Source: Duganella sp. 1411 | GTDB lineage: Bacteria; Pseudomonadota; Gammaproteobacteria; Burkholderiales; Burkholderiaceae_D | DNA: 64,000 bases | Assembly (NCBI RefSeq): GCF_017833525.1 | Contig: NZ_JAFICD010000001.1 | Span: 868,001-932,000, forward strand | Direction: 5' to 3' | Part shown: piece after piece, positions 24,462 through 33,712 of the stretch | Position numbering within the stretch: position 1 is the stretch's first letter | How the letters are laid out: the number at the start of each line of letters is the position of its first letter | Program-made: the position numbers and the translations under genes | The notes under the pieces: generated by a model | Told to the model about the DNA's origin: nothing | What the model saw: only the letters and a program-made list of their open reading frames with translations | Database searches by the model: none

Positions 24462-24484
24462 CGTTTGATATGCCTCAAACGTCA
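24459..24484. other. Perfect stem-loop overlapping the esterase stop codon
   Basis: TGACGTTTGA and TCAAACGTCA form a perfect 10-bp stem around a 6-nt loop. The first three bases are the esterase stop codon. No T-run follows, so it is not a classical terminator; it could protect the 3' end or act as an operator for the lemA operon. Confidence 0.55.
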
Positions 24485-24530
24485 GCGGCGGGCTGGACAA
24501 CTATAGTGTTTGCATGGTTATGGAGGTTCC

Positions 24531-25139
24531 ATGCGCAATGTAGTGATCCTGTTGCTGCTGACGTTTACGCTGGCCGGCTGCGGTTACAACACGCTGCAGT
24601 CCAGGGATGAGCAAGTCAAGGCCAGTTGGTCCGAGGTCGTCAACCAGTATCAGCGGCGGGCCGACCTCGTCCCCAATTTGGTCAACACCGTCAAAGGCTA
24701 CGCCGCGCACGAGCGCGAGGTCCTGAACCAGGTAACGACGGCGCGCGCGCAGGCGACCTCCGTCCAGGTCACGCCGGAAGTGCTCAACGATCCGGCCGCG
24801 TTCGCGCGCTTCCAATCGGCCCAGGGCGCGCTCACCGGCGCGCTATCCAGGTTGCTGGCGGTCAGCGAAAACTACCCGCAACTCAAGGCGGACGCCAACT
24901 TCCGCGACCTGCAAGCGCAGCTCGAAGGCACCGAAAACCGCATCACCGTCGCCCGCAACCGCTATATCCAGGCCGTGCGCGACTACAACGTGAGCGTACG
25001 GTCGTTCCCCAACAACCTCACGGCCATGGCTTTCGGCTACCAGGTCAAGCCCAACTTCACCGTCGGCGACGAAAAGGCCGTGGCCGAGGCGCCCGCCGTC
25101 AACTTCGAATCCGCGCCAAAAGCGCCACGGGAACAATGA
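24531..25139 (+). CDS. lemA: LemA family lipoprotein
   Basis: A 202-residue LemA protein. A lipoprotein signal ends in LAGC. The LemA core follows: RDEQVKASWSEVVNQYQRRADLVPNLV and VKGYAAHEREVLNQVTTARA, a long helical bundle, then YNVSVRSFPNNLTAMAFGY. The ATG at 24531 follows TGGAGG and gives the right signal; an ATG 21 bp upstream is less suitable. It heads the common cluster lemA-TPM-TPM. The role of LemA is poorly defined (envelope-associated); the fixed linkage with TPM proteins points to a shared membrane complex. Confidence 0.92.
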   Translation: MRNVVILLLLTFTLAGCGYNTLQSRDEQVKASWSEVVNQYQRRADLVPNLVNTVKGYAAHEREVLNQVTTARAQATSVQVTPEVLNDPAAFARFQSAQGALTGALSRLLAVSENYPQLKADANFRDLQAQLEGTENRITVARNRYIQAVRDYNVSVRSFPNNLTAMAFGYQVKPNFTVGDEKAVAEAPAVNFESAPKAPREQ

Positions 25140-25140
25140 C

Positions 25141-26076
25141 ATGCGGCCGCATATCGAAGCGGGCGCGCAACGGAAAATCACGGCCGGGATTGTTCCATGG
25201 TCGCTGTCGATATTGCTTGCTTTGCTGATGCTCGCCCAGGCCCTCGCGCAAGACTCGCCGGCGCCAATTCCACCGCTGAACCGGCCCGTCACCGACCTGA
25301 CCGCCACGCTGGGGGCGCAACAGTCGGCGCGACTGGAAGACAAACTGCGCGCCTTCGAAAGACGCAAGGGCAGCCAGATCGCGGTGCTGATCGTGCCGAC
25401 CACGCGGCCGGAGACGATCGAGCAGTACGCCATCCGCGTGGCGGAGCAATGGAAAATCGGGCGCGCCAGGGTCGACGACGGCGCCATCCTGGTGATCGCC
25501 AAGGACGACCGCACCCTGCGCATCGAGGTCGGCTACGGATTGGAAGGCGCGCTCAACGACGCGACCGGCAAGCGCATCATCGACGAGATCATCGTGCCAC
25601 GCTTTCGGCAGGGTGATTTTGCCGGCGGCATCGACGCCGGCGTCGACAGCATGATGAAGGTTATCGACGGCGAGCCGCTGCCCCCCGCGCGCGCCGGACC
25701 GGCGACCGGGCCGTCCTCGCCTTCGTCGTGGCTGGCCATCTGGCCGGCGCTGCTGGTGGCGGCGTTGGCGCTGGGCGCCGCCGCGCGCGCCATGCTGGGT
25801 CGGATACCCGGGGCCGTGCTGACCGGCGGGCTGATCGGCGGCGCGGCGTGGCTGCTGGCCGGCACCGCCCTGGTCGCCATCATCGCCGGCGCGGCCGGTT
25901 TTCTGTTTACGCTGATCGCCGGGAGCCGCTCCGCGTTGCCCGGAATGTATCTTGGAGGCGGCCTCGGCCGCGCCGGCTGGGGTGGAGGCGGCTGGGGTGG
26001 AGGCGGATTCGGCGGCGGTGGCTGGGGTGGCGGTGGCGGCAGCTTCGGCGGCGGCGGCGCGTCCGGGCGGTGGTAG
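25141..26076 (+). CDS. TPM-domain membrane protein with glycine-rich tail (YgcG-like)
   Basis: A 311-residue protein with a signal or anchor helix (about 20-37), a TPM domain at roughly 45-170 (PPLNRPVTDLTATLGAQQSARLEDKL, then IGRARVDDGAILVIAKDDRTLRIEVGYGLEGALND and IIVPRFRQGDFAGGI), two or three membrane helices and a tail of Gly/Trp repeats ending GGGGASGRW. This arrangement is typical of YgcG-type proteins next to lemA. It starts 1 bp after the lemA stop. Some TPM domains have phosphatase activity; none can be claimed here. Confidence 0.88.
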   Translation: MRPHIEAGAQRKITAGIVPWSLSILLALLMLAQALAQDSPAPIPPLNRPVTDLTATLGAQQSARLEDKLRAFERRKGSQIAVLIVPTTRPETIEQYAIRVAEQWKIGRARVDDGAILVIAKDDRTLRIEVGYGLEGALNDATGKRIIDEIIVPRFRQGDFAGGIDAGVDSMMKVIDGEPLPPARAGPATGPSSPSSWLAIWPALLVAALALGAAARAMLGRIPGAVLTGGLIGGAAWLLAGTALVAIIAGAAGFLFTLIAGSRSALPGMYLGGGLGRAGWGGGGWGGGGFGGGGWGGGGGSFGGGGASGRW

Positions 26077-26078
26077 CG

Positions 26079-26576
26079 ATGAACCTGGCGCGCATGGTGC
26101 GTCACCTGTTCACGGGCCACGCCCGGGTCAGGCGCTGTTTTCCGCCTACGTGCATCGCCGCCATCACGCGCGCCATCGCCGACTCCGAAACCACCCACCA
26201 CGGCGAAATCCGTTTCGCCATCGAGGCCGCGCTGTCGCCGCTGCAGCTCCTGCGCGGCGTGGACGCGCGCGCGCGGGCGTTGGAACTCTTCTCCGCGTTA
26301 CGCATCTGGGATACCGAGCACAACAGCGGCGTGCTGATCTACGTGCTGCAGGCCGACCACGCCATCGAGATCGTCGCCGACCGTGGCATCAACCTGCGCG
26401 TGGCCGACGGCGCCTGGGCCGCCATCGCACAGGCGATGCGGGACCAGTTCAGCCGGGGACGATATCAGGCCGGCGCGCTGGACGGCATCGCCGCCGTGTC
26501 GCGCGAACTGAAGCGCCACCTGCCCGCCGCCGATGGCGCTCCCAACGAGCTCGGCGACGATGTCACGCTGCTGTAA
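26079..26576 (+). CDS. Second TPM-domain protein
   Basis: A 165-residue protein starting 2 bp after the preceding stop codon. It has a short TPM-like domain: AITRAIADSETTHHGEIRFAIEAAL, WDTEHNSGVLIYVLQADHAIEIVADRGI and MRDQFSRGRYQAGALDGI. There is no signal peptide or clear membrane helix, so it is probably cytosolic and works with the membrane TPM protein upstream. The frame is open further upstream, but only the ATG at 26079 avoids overlap with the previous gene. Confidence 0.85.
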   Translation: MNLARMVRHLFTGHARVRRCFPPTCIAAITRAIADSETTHHGEIRFAIEAALSPLQLLRGVDARARALELFSALRIWDTEHNSGVLIYVLQADHAIEIVADRGINLRVADGAWAAIAQAMRDQFSRGRYQAGALDGIAAVSRELKRHLPAADGAPNELGDDVTLL

Positions 26577-26610
26577 GTATCCCCCACGAAAAAATGACCG
26601 CGCGCCAGCA

Positions 26611-26640
26611 ACGGCGGGCTTCGTCGCCCGTTTGATTTTT
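26611..26640 (+). terminator. Probable intrinsic terminator after the lemA operon
   Basis: CGGGC and GCCCG pair around TTCGTC, extended by two wobble pairs, and are followed by TTTGATTTTT. It lies 35 bp past the stop of the second TPM gene and before the HAF-repeat genes. Confidence 0.55.
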
Positions 26641-26711
26641 CGCAGATCCGTTCCGGCGCCAGCCATTTAGGCTGGTACAGCTAATTTGCTTAACCGGACG
26701 GAGACTGTGTC

Positions 26712-27830
26712 ATGAAGCGCATGAGAAAGATTTGCTGGTCGCCACTGCTGGTGGCGCTGTCGCTGGCGGCGGGCGCGGCGCAGGCCGCCGTCCGCTACCA
26801 CGTTGTCACGATCGGCGGCGTCAACACCGACGGACACTCGATCAACAACGCCGGCCAGATCGCCGGCACGGTCAACGACGACTTCGGCGTGCCGGAGGCG
26901 TTTCTTTACTCGAACGGCAGCTTCTCGCGGCTCGGCACGCTGGGGGGCAGCGAGAGCAGCGGCGTCGGCATCAACGACCGCGGCCAGGTGGTGGGCATGT
27001 CGACCACGGCCGACAACCGCCGCCGCGCCTACCTCTACGCCAACGGCCGCATGAGCGACCTCGGCACCCTGGGCGGCGACGAGGCGATGGCCTCCGGCAT
27101 CAACAACGCCGGGCAGATCGTGGGCAGCGCCAACAATGGCAATGACAATTGGCACGCGTTCCGCTACACGGCCGGGGTCATGCAAGACCTCGGCACACTC
27201 GGGGGCAGCGTCAGCGGCGCCAGCGACATCAACCGCCACGGCCAGGTCGTCGGCGGCGCCGGCGTCAACGACGAATTCCGCTGGTCGCACGCCTTCCTGT
27301 ACGACGGCGCTGGCATGCGCGACCTCGGCACCTTCGGCGGCAATTACAGCGGCGCGGCGGGCCTGAACGACGCCGGTTATGCGGTCGGCTACGCGGCCAT
27401 CGCCAACAACGCCGCCGACCACGCCTTCCTCTACGCCAACGGCGTCATGCAGGATCTGGGCACCCTCGGCGGCACCTACAGCTTCGCCAACAGCATCAAC
27501 AACCGCAATCTGGTGGTGGGCTCCTCCAACATCCTGGGCGACGCCGGCTCCCACGCCTTCCTCTACGGCGACGGCCGCATGACGGACCTCAATTCGCTGA
27601 TCGATCCGGCCTCCGGCTGGACCATCCACTACGCGTACGACATCAACGACCACGGCCAGATCGCCGCCACCGGTTGCCGCGCCGGCCAGTGCATGGCGCT
27701 GCGGCTGGACGTCACGCCGATGTCCACGCCCGAACCGTCGACCTGGGTCACGCTGCTGTGCGGCCTGGCGCTGCTGATCGTATCGCTGTGGCTGCGGCGC
27801 GCGCCGCCGAACTTCCGCAATCCCGCCTGA
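26712..27830 (+). CDS. HAF-repeat exported protein with PEP-CTERM anchor
   Basis: A 372-residue surface protein. After a signal peptide (about 1-26) come at least five repeats of the HAF type, each with D/RLGTLGG followed by a GINxxGQVVG-like strand, probably forming a beta-propeller. The C-terminus is a PEP-CTERM sorting signal: STPEPSTW, one hydrophobic helix (LLCGLALLIVSLW) and a basic end (LRRAPPNF). It should be cut and delivered by an exosortase encoded elsewhere, usually alongside exopolysaccharide export. The next gene is a paralogue without the anchor. Confidence 0.87.
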   Translation: MKRMRKICWSPLLVALSLAAGAAQAAVRYHVVTIGGVNTDGHSINNAGQIAGTVNDDFGVPEAFLYSNGSFSRLGTLGGSESSGVGINDRGQVVGMSTTADNRRRAYLYANGRMSDLGTLGGDEAMASGINNAGQIVGSANNGNDNWHAFRYTAGVMQDLGTLGGSVSGASDINRHGQVVGGAGVNDEFRWSHAFLYDGAGMRDLGTFGGNYSGAAGLNDAGYAVGYAAIANNAADHAFLYANGVMQDLGTLGGTYSFANSINNRNLVVGSSNILGDAGSHAFLYGDGRMTDLNSLIDPASGWTIHYAYDINDHGQIAATGCRAGQCMALRLDVTPMSTPEPSTWVTLLCGLALLIVSLWLRRAPPNFRNPA

Positions 27831-27859
27831 ACCCCACACCCCCCTAAGGAGTACACATC

Positions 27860-28879
27860 GTGAATGACTTATCCGCCAAATCGCGGTGGCTGTGGCTGCC
27901 CATGCTGATGCTGCTGACCGGCGCCGCGCTGGCCCAAAGCCGCTACGACATCACGGTGGTGCGCGCCCCTGCGGGCAACATCTTCGCGATCGCGCTCAAC
28001 AACCGCGCCCAAATCGCCGGAACCATGACCCCCGCCGGGATGGCACAGGCCGTGCTGTACGATCGGGGCAATATCACCCAACTGGGCACCCTGGGCGGTC
28101 CGTACAGCGCGGCCAACGACTTGAACGAGCGCGGCGAGGTGGTGGGGCAATCGATCAACGGCGCCGGGCAGTTACGCGCATTCCTGTACGCAAACGGCAC
28201 CATGCGCGATATCGGTACGCTGGGCGGCACCTACGCCAGTGCGCAGGGTATCAACAACGCCGGACAAATCACCGGAGAATCGACCACCGGCAACAACGTG
28301 GTACATGCCTTTCGCTACATCGGCGGCGTGATGACGGACCTGGGCACGCTCGGCGGAGACTTCAGTTCAGGGCGCGATATCAACGCGCGCGGCGCGGTGG
28401 CCGGCTTTTCCAGCATCGCCTCCGCCGGGAGCGTGCACGCTTTCCTCCAGGACGGCGGCGCCATGAGGGATCTGGGCACGCTGGGCGGCCCCGACAGTAT
28501 TGCGATGGCACTCAACGACGCCGGCCACGTGGCAGGTTTCTCCGCCACGACCGTGGACAACGGCCACGCTTTTTTCTACGCCAACGGCGTGATGCGCGAT
28601 CTGGGCACGCTGGGCGGCGTTTTCAGCGTCGCGCAGGGCATCAACAATCAAGACCAGGTGGTCGGCGGGTCGACGCTGCCGGACCCGAGCGACCCGGGCC
28701 ATGGCTTCCTGTATAGCGACGGCGTCATGCGCGACCTCAACTCCCTGATCGACCCGGCATCGGGCTGGACCATACAGAACGCCTGGGACATCAATGAACG
28801 CCGCCAGATCCTCGCCTTCGGCTGCAATGCCAGCGAGTGCACGGCACTGCTGCTCAGCCCGGTAATGTCCGCGCCGTAA
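27860..28879 (+). CDS. HAF-repeat exported protein without PEP-CTERM anchor
   Basis: A 339-residue paralogue of the preceding protein. It has a signal peptide (ending GAALA), then five DLGTLGG/DIGTLGG repeats alternating with LNERGEVVGQ-like blocks, and ends with the same DLNSLIDPASGWTIQNAWDINERRQI block seen in the neighbour. No C-terminal anchor follows, so it is probably released or periplasmic. It starts at GTG with AAGGAG eight bases upstream, 29 bp after the first gene. Function unknown. Confidence 0.85.
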   Translation: MNDLSAKSRWLWLPMLMLLTGAALAQSRYDITVVRAPAGNIFAIALNNRAQIAGTMTPAGMAQAVLYDRGNITQLGTLGGPYSAANDLNERGEVVGQSINGAGQLRAFLYANGTMRDIGTLGGTYASAQGINNAGQITGESTTGNNVVHAFRYIGGVMTDLGTLGGDFSSGRDINARGAVAGFSSIASAGSVHAFLQDGGAMRDLGTLGGPDSIAMALNDAGHVAGFSATTVDNGHAFFYANGVMRDLGTLGGVFSVAQGINNQDQVVGGSTLPDPSDPGHGFLYSDGVMRDLNSLIDPASGWTIQNAWDINERRQILAFGCNASECTALLLSPVMSAP

Positions 28880-28884
28880 CCGCC

Positions 28885-31503
28885 CTACGTCAGCGTGGAA
28901 ACCGTGGTCGATTCCAGGGCGCGGGCCAAATACGGCGCGGTGCGGCTGCCCTTGTCCCTGGCGATATCGGCCGGCGGCCCCGCCGCGACGATGGCGCCGC
29001 CCTCCTCGCCGGCGCCCGGCCCGACATCGATGACCCAGTCGCTGTCGGCCAGCACCTGCATATTGTGTTCGACCACGACCACGGTGTTGCCGGCGTCGAC
29101 CAGCCCGTGCAGCTGCGTCATCAGCAACTCGATGTCGGCCGGATGCAGGCCGGTGGTCGGCTCGTCGAGCACGTACAAGGTGTCGCCACGGCTGGCGCGC
29201 TGCAGCTCGGTGGCCAGCTTGATGCGCTGCGCCTCGCCGCCGGACAATTCCGTGGCCGGCTGGCCCAGCCGCAGATAACCCAGCCCCACCGCCCGCAACA
29301 CGTCCAACGCGTGCCGCAGCGGCGCCTCCTCGGCGAAGAATTCCCACGCCGCGTCCACCGTCATTCGCAGCACCTCGGCGATATTGCGGTCGCGGTAGCG
29401 CACCGCCAGCGTATCAGGGTTGTAGCGCGCGCCCTCGCATTCCGGACAAGGCGCGTAGACGCTCGGCAGGAACAGCAATTCGACCATGACAAACCCCTCG
29501 CCGGCGCAGTTCGGACAGCGGCCCTTGGCCACGTTGAACGAAAACCGGCCGGCGTCGTAGTGGCGCGCGCGCGCCGACCGGGTGGCGGCGAACAGCTTGC
29601 GCACATGATCGAACAAACCGGTGTAGGTCGCCAGATTGGAACGCGGCGTGCGGCCGATCGGCCGCTGGTCGACCTGCACCAGCCGGCGCACGCCATGCAT
29701 GCCGGCGACGATGCGGCCGCGCACATCGCCGCCCTCCGCATCGTCGAGCGCCGCCTCGACCAAATCGGTGTCCGCGCCCGCGTCATCGGCGGTCGGGCTC
29801 TGGCCCAGCTGCGCCAGCACCAGCTGCACCAGCGCCTGGCTCACCAGGCTCGATTTGCCGGAACCGGAGACGCCGCTCACGCTGGTCAGCACGCCCAGTG
29901 GAAAATCGGCGTCGACGCCGCTCAGGTTGTTGCGTTCGATGCCGCGCAGCCGCAGCCAGTCGGCCGGCACCCGCGCCGTCCGCCCCGGCCGTTCGACGCG
30001 CTCGAACAGATATCGCGCGGTGCGCGACTCCTCCACATCGGCCAGGCCGTCCGGCGCGCCGCTATAAAGTACGCGGCCGCCCTGTTGACCGGCCTTCGGG
30101 CCGACGTCGACGATCCAGTCGGCATGGCGGATCACGTCCAGCGCATGCTCGACGACGAACAGCGAATTGCCCGCCGCCTTGAGCCGGTCCAACGCCCGCA
30201 GCAGCGCCTCGGTATCGACCGGATGCAGCCCCGCCGACGGTTCGTCCAGCACATAGACCACGCCGAACAAGCTGGAACGCACCTGCGTCGCCAGCCGCAG
30301 GCGCTGTAGTTCGCCCGGCGACAAAGTGGGCGTGCCACGCTCGAGGCTCAGATATCCGAGTCCCAGGTCGAGCAGCACCGCTAGCCGCGCCACCAGATCC
30401 TGGGCGATGCGCTGCGTGACGATGGCCTTCTCCGGATGGCGCTCGGCATCCCTGGCCCTGGCCTTGGTTTTGGCGGCCGGCGGTTTGCCCTCCGCGTAAG
30501 GCGCCAGCAACTGCGCCAGGCGCTGCAAAGGCAGGCGGCCGATCTCGGTGATATCGTGGCCGCCGAAGGTCACCGACAGCGATTCCGCCCGCAGCCGCTT
30601 GCCCCCGCACGTCGGACAATCCATGCCGACCAGGTAGCGCGCCACGCGCTTCTTCATGATCGCGCTCTCGGTGCCGGCGAAGGTTTGCAGCACGTACCTG
30701 CGCGCGCCGGTGAAGGTGCCCTGATAGCTCGGCGTCTCCTTGCGCTTGTGCGCGCGCCGCGCCTCGGCCGGCGTCAGGCCGGCATACACCGGCACGGTGG
30801 GCTGCTCGTCGGTGAACAATATCCAGTCGCGCTGCTTTTTCGGCAAATCGCGCCAGGGCGTGTCGACGTCGTAACCGAGCGTCACCAGGATATCGCGCAG
30901 ATTCTGTCCGTGCCAGGCGGTGGGCCAGGCGGCCACCGCCCGTTCGCGTATCGTCAGGCTGTCGTCCGGCACCATCGAGCGCTCGGTGGCCTCGTACACC
31001 CGGCCCAGGCCATGGCACTGCGGGCAGGCGCCCTGCGGCGTATTGGGCGAGAACGATTCCGCATACAGTAGTTCCTGCCCCGGCGGATAGTCGCCGGCGC
31101 GCGAGTACAGCATGCGCAGTGAATTGGACAAGGTGCTGACGCTGCCGACCGACGAGCGGGTGGTCGGCGCGCCGCGCTGCTGCTGCAAGGCCACCGCCGG
31201 CGGCAGGCCGTCGATGGCGTCGACCTCCGGCACCGCCATCTGATGGAACAGCCGGCGCGCGTACGGCGACACCGACTCCAGATAGCGCCGCTGCGCCTCG
31301 GCGTACAGGGTGCCGAAAGCGAGCGACGACTTTCCGGAGCCGGAGACGCCGGTGAACACCACCAGCGCGTTGCGCGGGATGTCGACATCGACGTTCTGCA
31401 GATTGTGCTCGCGCGCGCCGCGCACGCGCACGTAGCCGGTCTCGGCGGTCTCGGCGACGGCGGGCGCCGACTCGCCTGGGGTTGTGGGACGGTGCTTGGC
31501 CAT
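28885..31503 (-). CDS. UvrA-like excinuclease ATPase (class II, UvrA2 type)
   Basis: A twin ABC-ATPase of 872 residues, shorter than housekeeping UvrA (about 940). The first Walker A is [18 protein letters not shown], the second [15 protein letters not shown]. The signature motifs are [14 protein letters not shown] and [14 protein letters not shown], and zinc-finger cysteines are in [24 protein letters not shown] and CPECEGAR. UvrA2 proteins bind DNA and are linked to tolerance of damage or DNA-binding drugs. It is divergent from poxB. The chromosomal uvrA is presumably elsewhere, so this is likely an accessory paralogue. Confidence 0.88.
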   Translation of the reverse strand: MAKHRPTTPGESAPAVAETAETGYVRVRGAREHNLQNVDVDIPRNALVVFTGVSGSGKSSLAFGTLYAEAQRRYLESVSPYARRLFHQMAVPEVDAIDGLPPAVALQQQRGAPTTRSSVGSVSTLSNSLRMLYSRAGDYPPGQELLYAESFSPNTPQGACPQCHGLGRVYEATERSMVPDDSLTIRERAVAAWPTAWHGQNLRDILVTLGYDVDTPWRDLPKKQRDWILFTDEQPTVPVYAGLTPAEARRAHKRKETPSYQGTFTGARRYVLQTFAGTESAIMKKRVARYLVGMDCPTCGGKRLRAESLSVTFGGHDITEIGRLPLQRLAQLLAPYAEGKPPAAKTKARARDAERHPEKAIVTQRIAQDLVARLAVLLDLGLGYLSLERGTPTLSPGELQRLRLATQVRSSLFGVVYVLDEPSAGLHPVDTEALLRALDRLKAAGNSLFVVEHALDVIRHADWIVDVGPKAGQQGGRVLYSGAPDGLADVEESRTARYLFERVERPGRTARVPADWLRLRGIERNNLSGVDADFPLGVLTSVSGVSGSGKSSLVSQALVQLVLAQLGQSPTADDAGADTDLVEAALDDAEGGDVRGRIVAGMHGVRRLVQVDQRPIGRTPRSNLATYTGLFDHVRKLFAATRSARARHYDAGRFSFNVAKGRCPNCAGEGFVMVELLFLPSVYAPCPECEGARYNPDTLAVRYRDRNIAEVLRMTVDAAWEFFAEEAPLRHALDVLRAVGLGYLRLGQPATELSGGEAQRIKLATELQRASRGDTLYVLDEPTTGLHPADIELLMTQLHGLVDAGNTVVVVEHNMQVLADSDWVIDVGPGAGEEGGAIVAAGPPADIARDKGSRTAPYLARALESTTVSTLT

Positions 31504-31761
31504 ATCAATGTTCCGGTATCAATTTAGCTCCAGCATTATCGATTCGGCCGCAACAGTATGTACGACAACGTACGCGTCCGCCACTCGGGAGCGCGAACCG
31601 ACGCCCGCACTTCCCCTCTACGTGCGCAAGCGAACATACGCACTGTCGCGCTCGTCACATCATAGTGCCATTCCCCACGTTTTCCATGACGTACGCGCGC
31701 GCTGCGCGCCCGTCGCTATCGATAAACTACGCTGATCCGATCACACGAACAGGAACCCATC

Positions 31762-33477
31762 ATGGCCAAAACCGTCGCCGAAGTCGTCATCGAAACCCTG
31801 CAAGAAGCCGGGGCCAAGCATTGCTGGGGCATCCCCGGCGATACGCTGAACTACATCACGGACGCGATCCGCCGCAGCGAGATCGAATGGGTGCATGTGC
31901 GCCACGAGGAAGCCGGCGGTTTCGCCGCCGGCGCCGAGGCCATCGTCGCCAACCGCCTGACCCTGTGCGCCGGCTCCTGCGGCCCGGGCAGCCTGCACTT
32001 CATCAACGGCCTGTACGAGGCGCACCGCAACCGCTCGCCGGTGGTGCTGATCGCCAGCCAGATCACGCGCGACGAACTGGGCACCGACTTCCCGCAGGAG
32101 GTCGACTACAAGCCGCTGTACGACCATTGCAGCGTGTTTTGCCAGGAGATCCGCACCCCGGCGCACGCCAAGCGCATCACCGCCATGGCCGCGCAGGCCG
32201 CGCTGACCAAGGGCGGCGTGGCCGTGATCATCCTGCCGGTCGACCTGTCGAAGGAAGCGGCGGCCGACGAGCCGCACTTCTCGGTCCACCTGCCGCAGCC
32301 GCAAAGCCGCCCCTCGGACACCGAAATGAACCGCATCGCCGAAATCATCAACGACGGCAAAAAGATCGCGATCTACGCCGGTTCCGGTTGCGAGGGCGCG
32401 CACGGCCCGCTGATGGCGCTGGCCGAACGCATCAAGGCGCCGATCGCGCACACCTCGCGCGCCAAGGACTTCGTCGAGTATAACAACCCGTACAACGTCG
32501 GCATGACCGGCATCTTCGGCATCGACTCCGGCTACCACGCGGTGACCGAGTGCGACACCCTGCTCCTGCTGGGCTGCGACTTCGCCTGGCGCCAGTACTA
32601 CCCGTCGCATGCCCGCATCATCCAGATCGATATCGATCCGACCCACCTGGGGCGGCGCCACCCGGTCGAAGTGGGCGCCGTCGGCGACATCGCCACCACG
32701 CTGGCGGCGCTGCTGCCGCGCGTGCAGGTGCGCGGCGAACGCGAATTCCTCGACCAGTGCGTCGATCGCCACCGCAAGGCCGTCGAGCACCTGAACGAGC
32801 GCGCCACGTTGGGCGACGGCGGCACGATCCGTCCGCAGTACCTGACCGCCCTGATCGACAAACATGCCGACGACGACGCCATCTTCACCGCCGACGGCGG
32901 CTCGCCGATGGTCTGGGTGCTGCGCCACACCCGCGCCACGGGCAAGCGCCGCACCTTGGTCAGCCTCACGCACGGCACCATGGCCAACGCCATGCCGCAG
33001 GCGCTCGGCGCCAAGAAGGCCTTCCCGCAGCGCCAGGTCATCTCGCTGTCGGGAGACGGCGGCCTGACGATGATGATGGGCGATCTGATCACGGCGGTGC
33101 AGGAAAACATCGCGATCAAGATCGCCGTCTACAACAACGGCTCGCTGGGCTTCGTCGAGCTGGAACAAAAAGTCGAGGGCCTGCTCGACGCCTACACCGA
33201 GTTGAAGAATCCGGATTTCGCCAAGGTCGCCGAGGCGGTCGGCATCTACGGCCGCCGCGTCGAATCGGCGGCGGAACTGGAAGCGGAAGTGCAGGCGTGG
33301 CTGGCGCATCCCGGCCCCGCCCTGCTGGACGTCACCACCGACCGCTTCGAGCTGGTGATGCCGCCGAACATACAGGCGTCCCAGGTGCTGGGCACGGCGC
33401 TGTACTCGGTCAAGGCGGTGCTCAGCGGGCGTGGCGGCGACGTCGTTGATATGATCAAGGACAATTTCGTCAAATAG
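31762..33477 (+). CDS. poxB: Pyruvate oxidase / pyruvate:quinone oxidoreductase
   Basis: A thiamine diphosphate and FAD enzyme of 571 residues (E. coli PoxB has 572) that oxidises pyruvate to acetate and CO2 and passes electrons to quinone at the membrane. The N-terminal domain has HVRHEEAGGFAAGAEA with the cofactor-activating Glu. The ThDP/Mg motif is GDGGLTMMMGDLITAVQ with YNNGSLGFVE. The C-terminal tail LYSVKAVLSGRGGDVVDMIKDNF corresponds to the lipid-binding helix of PoxB, which separates it from acetolactate synthase. It stands alone, divergent from the UvrA-like gene; the 258-bp gap between them holds no gene. Confidence 0.92.
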   Translation: MAKTVAEVVIETLQEAGAKHCWGIPGDTLNYITDAIRRSEIEWVHVRHEEAGGFAAGAEAIVANRLTLCAGSCGPGSLHFINGLYEAHRNRSPVVLIASQITRDELGTDFPQEVDYKPLYDHCSVFCQEIRTPAHAKRITAMAAQAALTKGGVAVIILPVDLSKEAAADEPHFSVHLPQPQSRPSDTEMNRIAEIINDGKKIAIYAGSGCEGAHGPLMALAERIKAPIAHTSRAKDFVEYNNPYNVGMTGIFGIDSGYHAVTECDTLLLLGCDFAWRQYYPSHARIIQIDIDPTHLGRRHPVEVGAVGDIATTLAALLPRVQVRGEREFLDQCVDRHRKAVEHLNERATLGDGGTIRPQYLTALIDKHADDDAIFTADGGSPMVWVLRHTRATGKRRTLVSLTHGTMANAMPQALGAKKAFPQRQVISLSGDGGLTMMMGDLITAVQENIAIKIAVYNNGSLGFVELEQKVEGLLDAYTELKNPDFAKVAEAVGIYGRRVESAAELEAEVQAWLAHPGPALLDVTTDRFELVMPPNIQASQVLGTALYSVKAVLSGRGGDVVDMIKDNFVK

Positions 33478-33529
33478 TTGACGTCGAAACGACAAATGTT
33501 TGCGCATAACATTTAGCGATAAGTTTATG

Positions 33530-33559
33530 TTGACAGCGACCGCAAGTCGCTCCTACACT
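33530..33559 (+). promoter_or_regulatory. Predicted sigma-70 promoter of the GH35/42-like gene
   Basis: TTGACA (33530-33535), an 18-bp spacer and TACACT (33554-33559). The spacer holds the inverted repeat AGCGAC-CGCAA-GTCGCT, a possible repressor site. A LacI-like imperfect palindrome, TTTAGCGATAA, lies just upstream near 33512. The start point would be near 33566, giving a leader of about 145 nt. Confidence 0.55.
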
Positions 33560-33658
33560 TAAATGGTCGCGCAATCATCGGCAGTCGTGAATTGTTGGCT
33601 GATGCGTTTTTTCTGTACCGGGTTCTAGCTCTCCTGCCCCACCCCCGGGGCAGCTTCT

Positions 33659-33692
33659 ACACCGTCGCGTCACCGCGGCGGTGTTTTTTTTT
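33659..33692 (+). terminator. Strong intrinsic terminator in the 5' leader of the GH35/42-like gene
   Basis: ACACCGTCGCG pairs with CGCGGCGGTGT (11 bp with one U-G pair, loop TCAC) and is followed by about nine T. It ends about 20 bp before the ATG at 33713. As part of that gene's leader it implies attenuation; otherwise it would end a short RNA made from the promoter at 33530. Confidence 0.75.
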
Positions 33693-33712
33693 AACTGGAT
33701 TCAAGGAGCACC

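Noticed and set aside
26673..26690. Possible sigma-54 promoter (TGGTAC ... TTGCT) before the PEP-CTERM HAF gene
   Set aside because: PEP-CTERM genes are often sigma-54 controlled, but the GG and GC pairs here are 14 bp apart where 12 are needed, so the spacing does not fit.
31762..33477. Acetolactate synthase or sulfoacetaldehyde acetyltransferase
   Set aside because: Length 571 and the C-terminal lipid-binding-like tail match PoxB, and there is no small regulatory subunit gene next to it.
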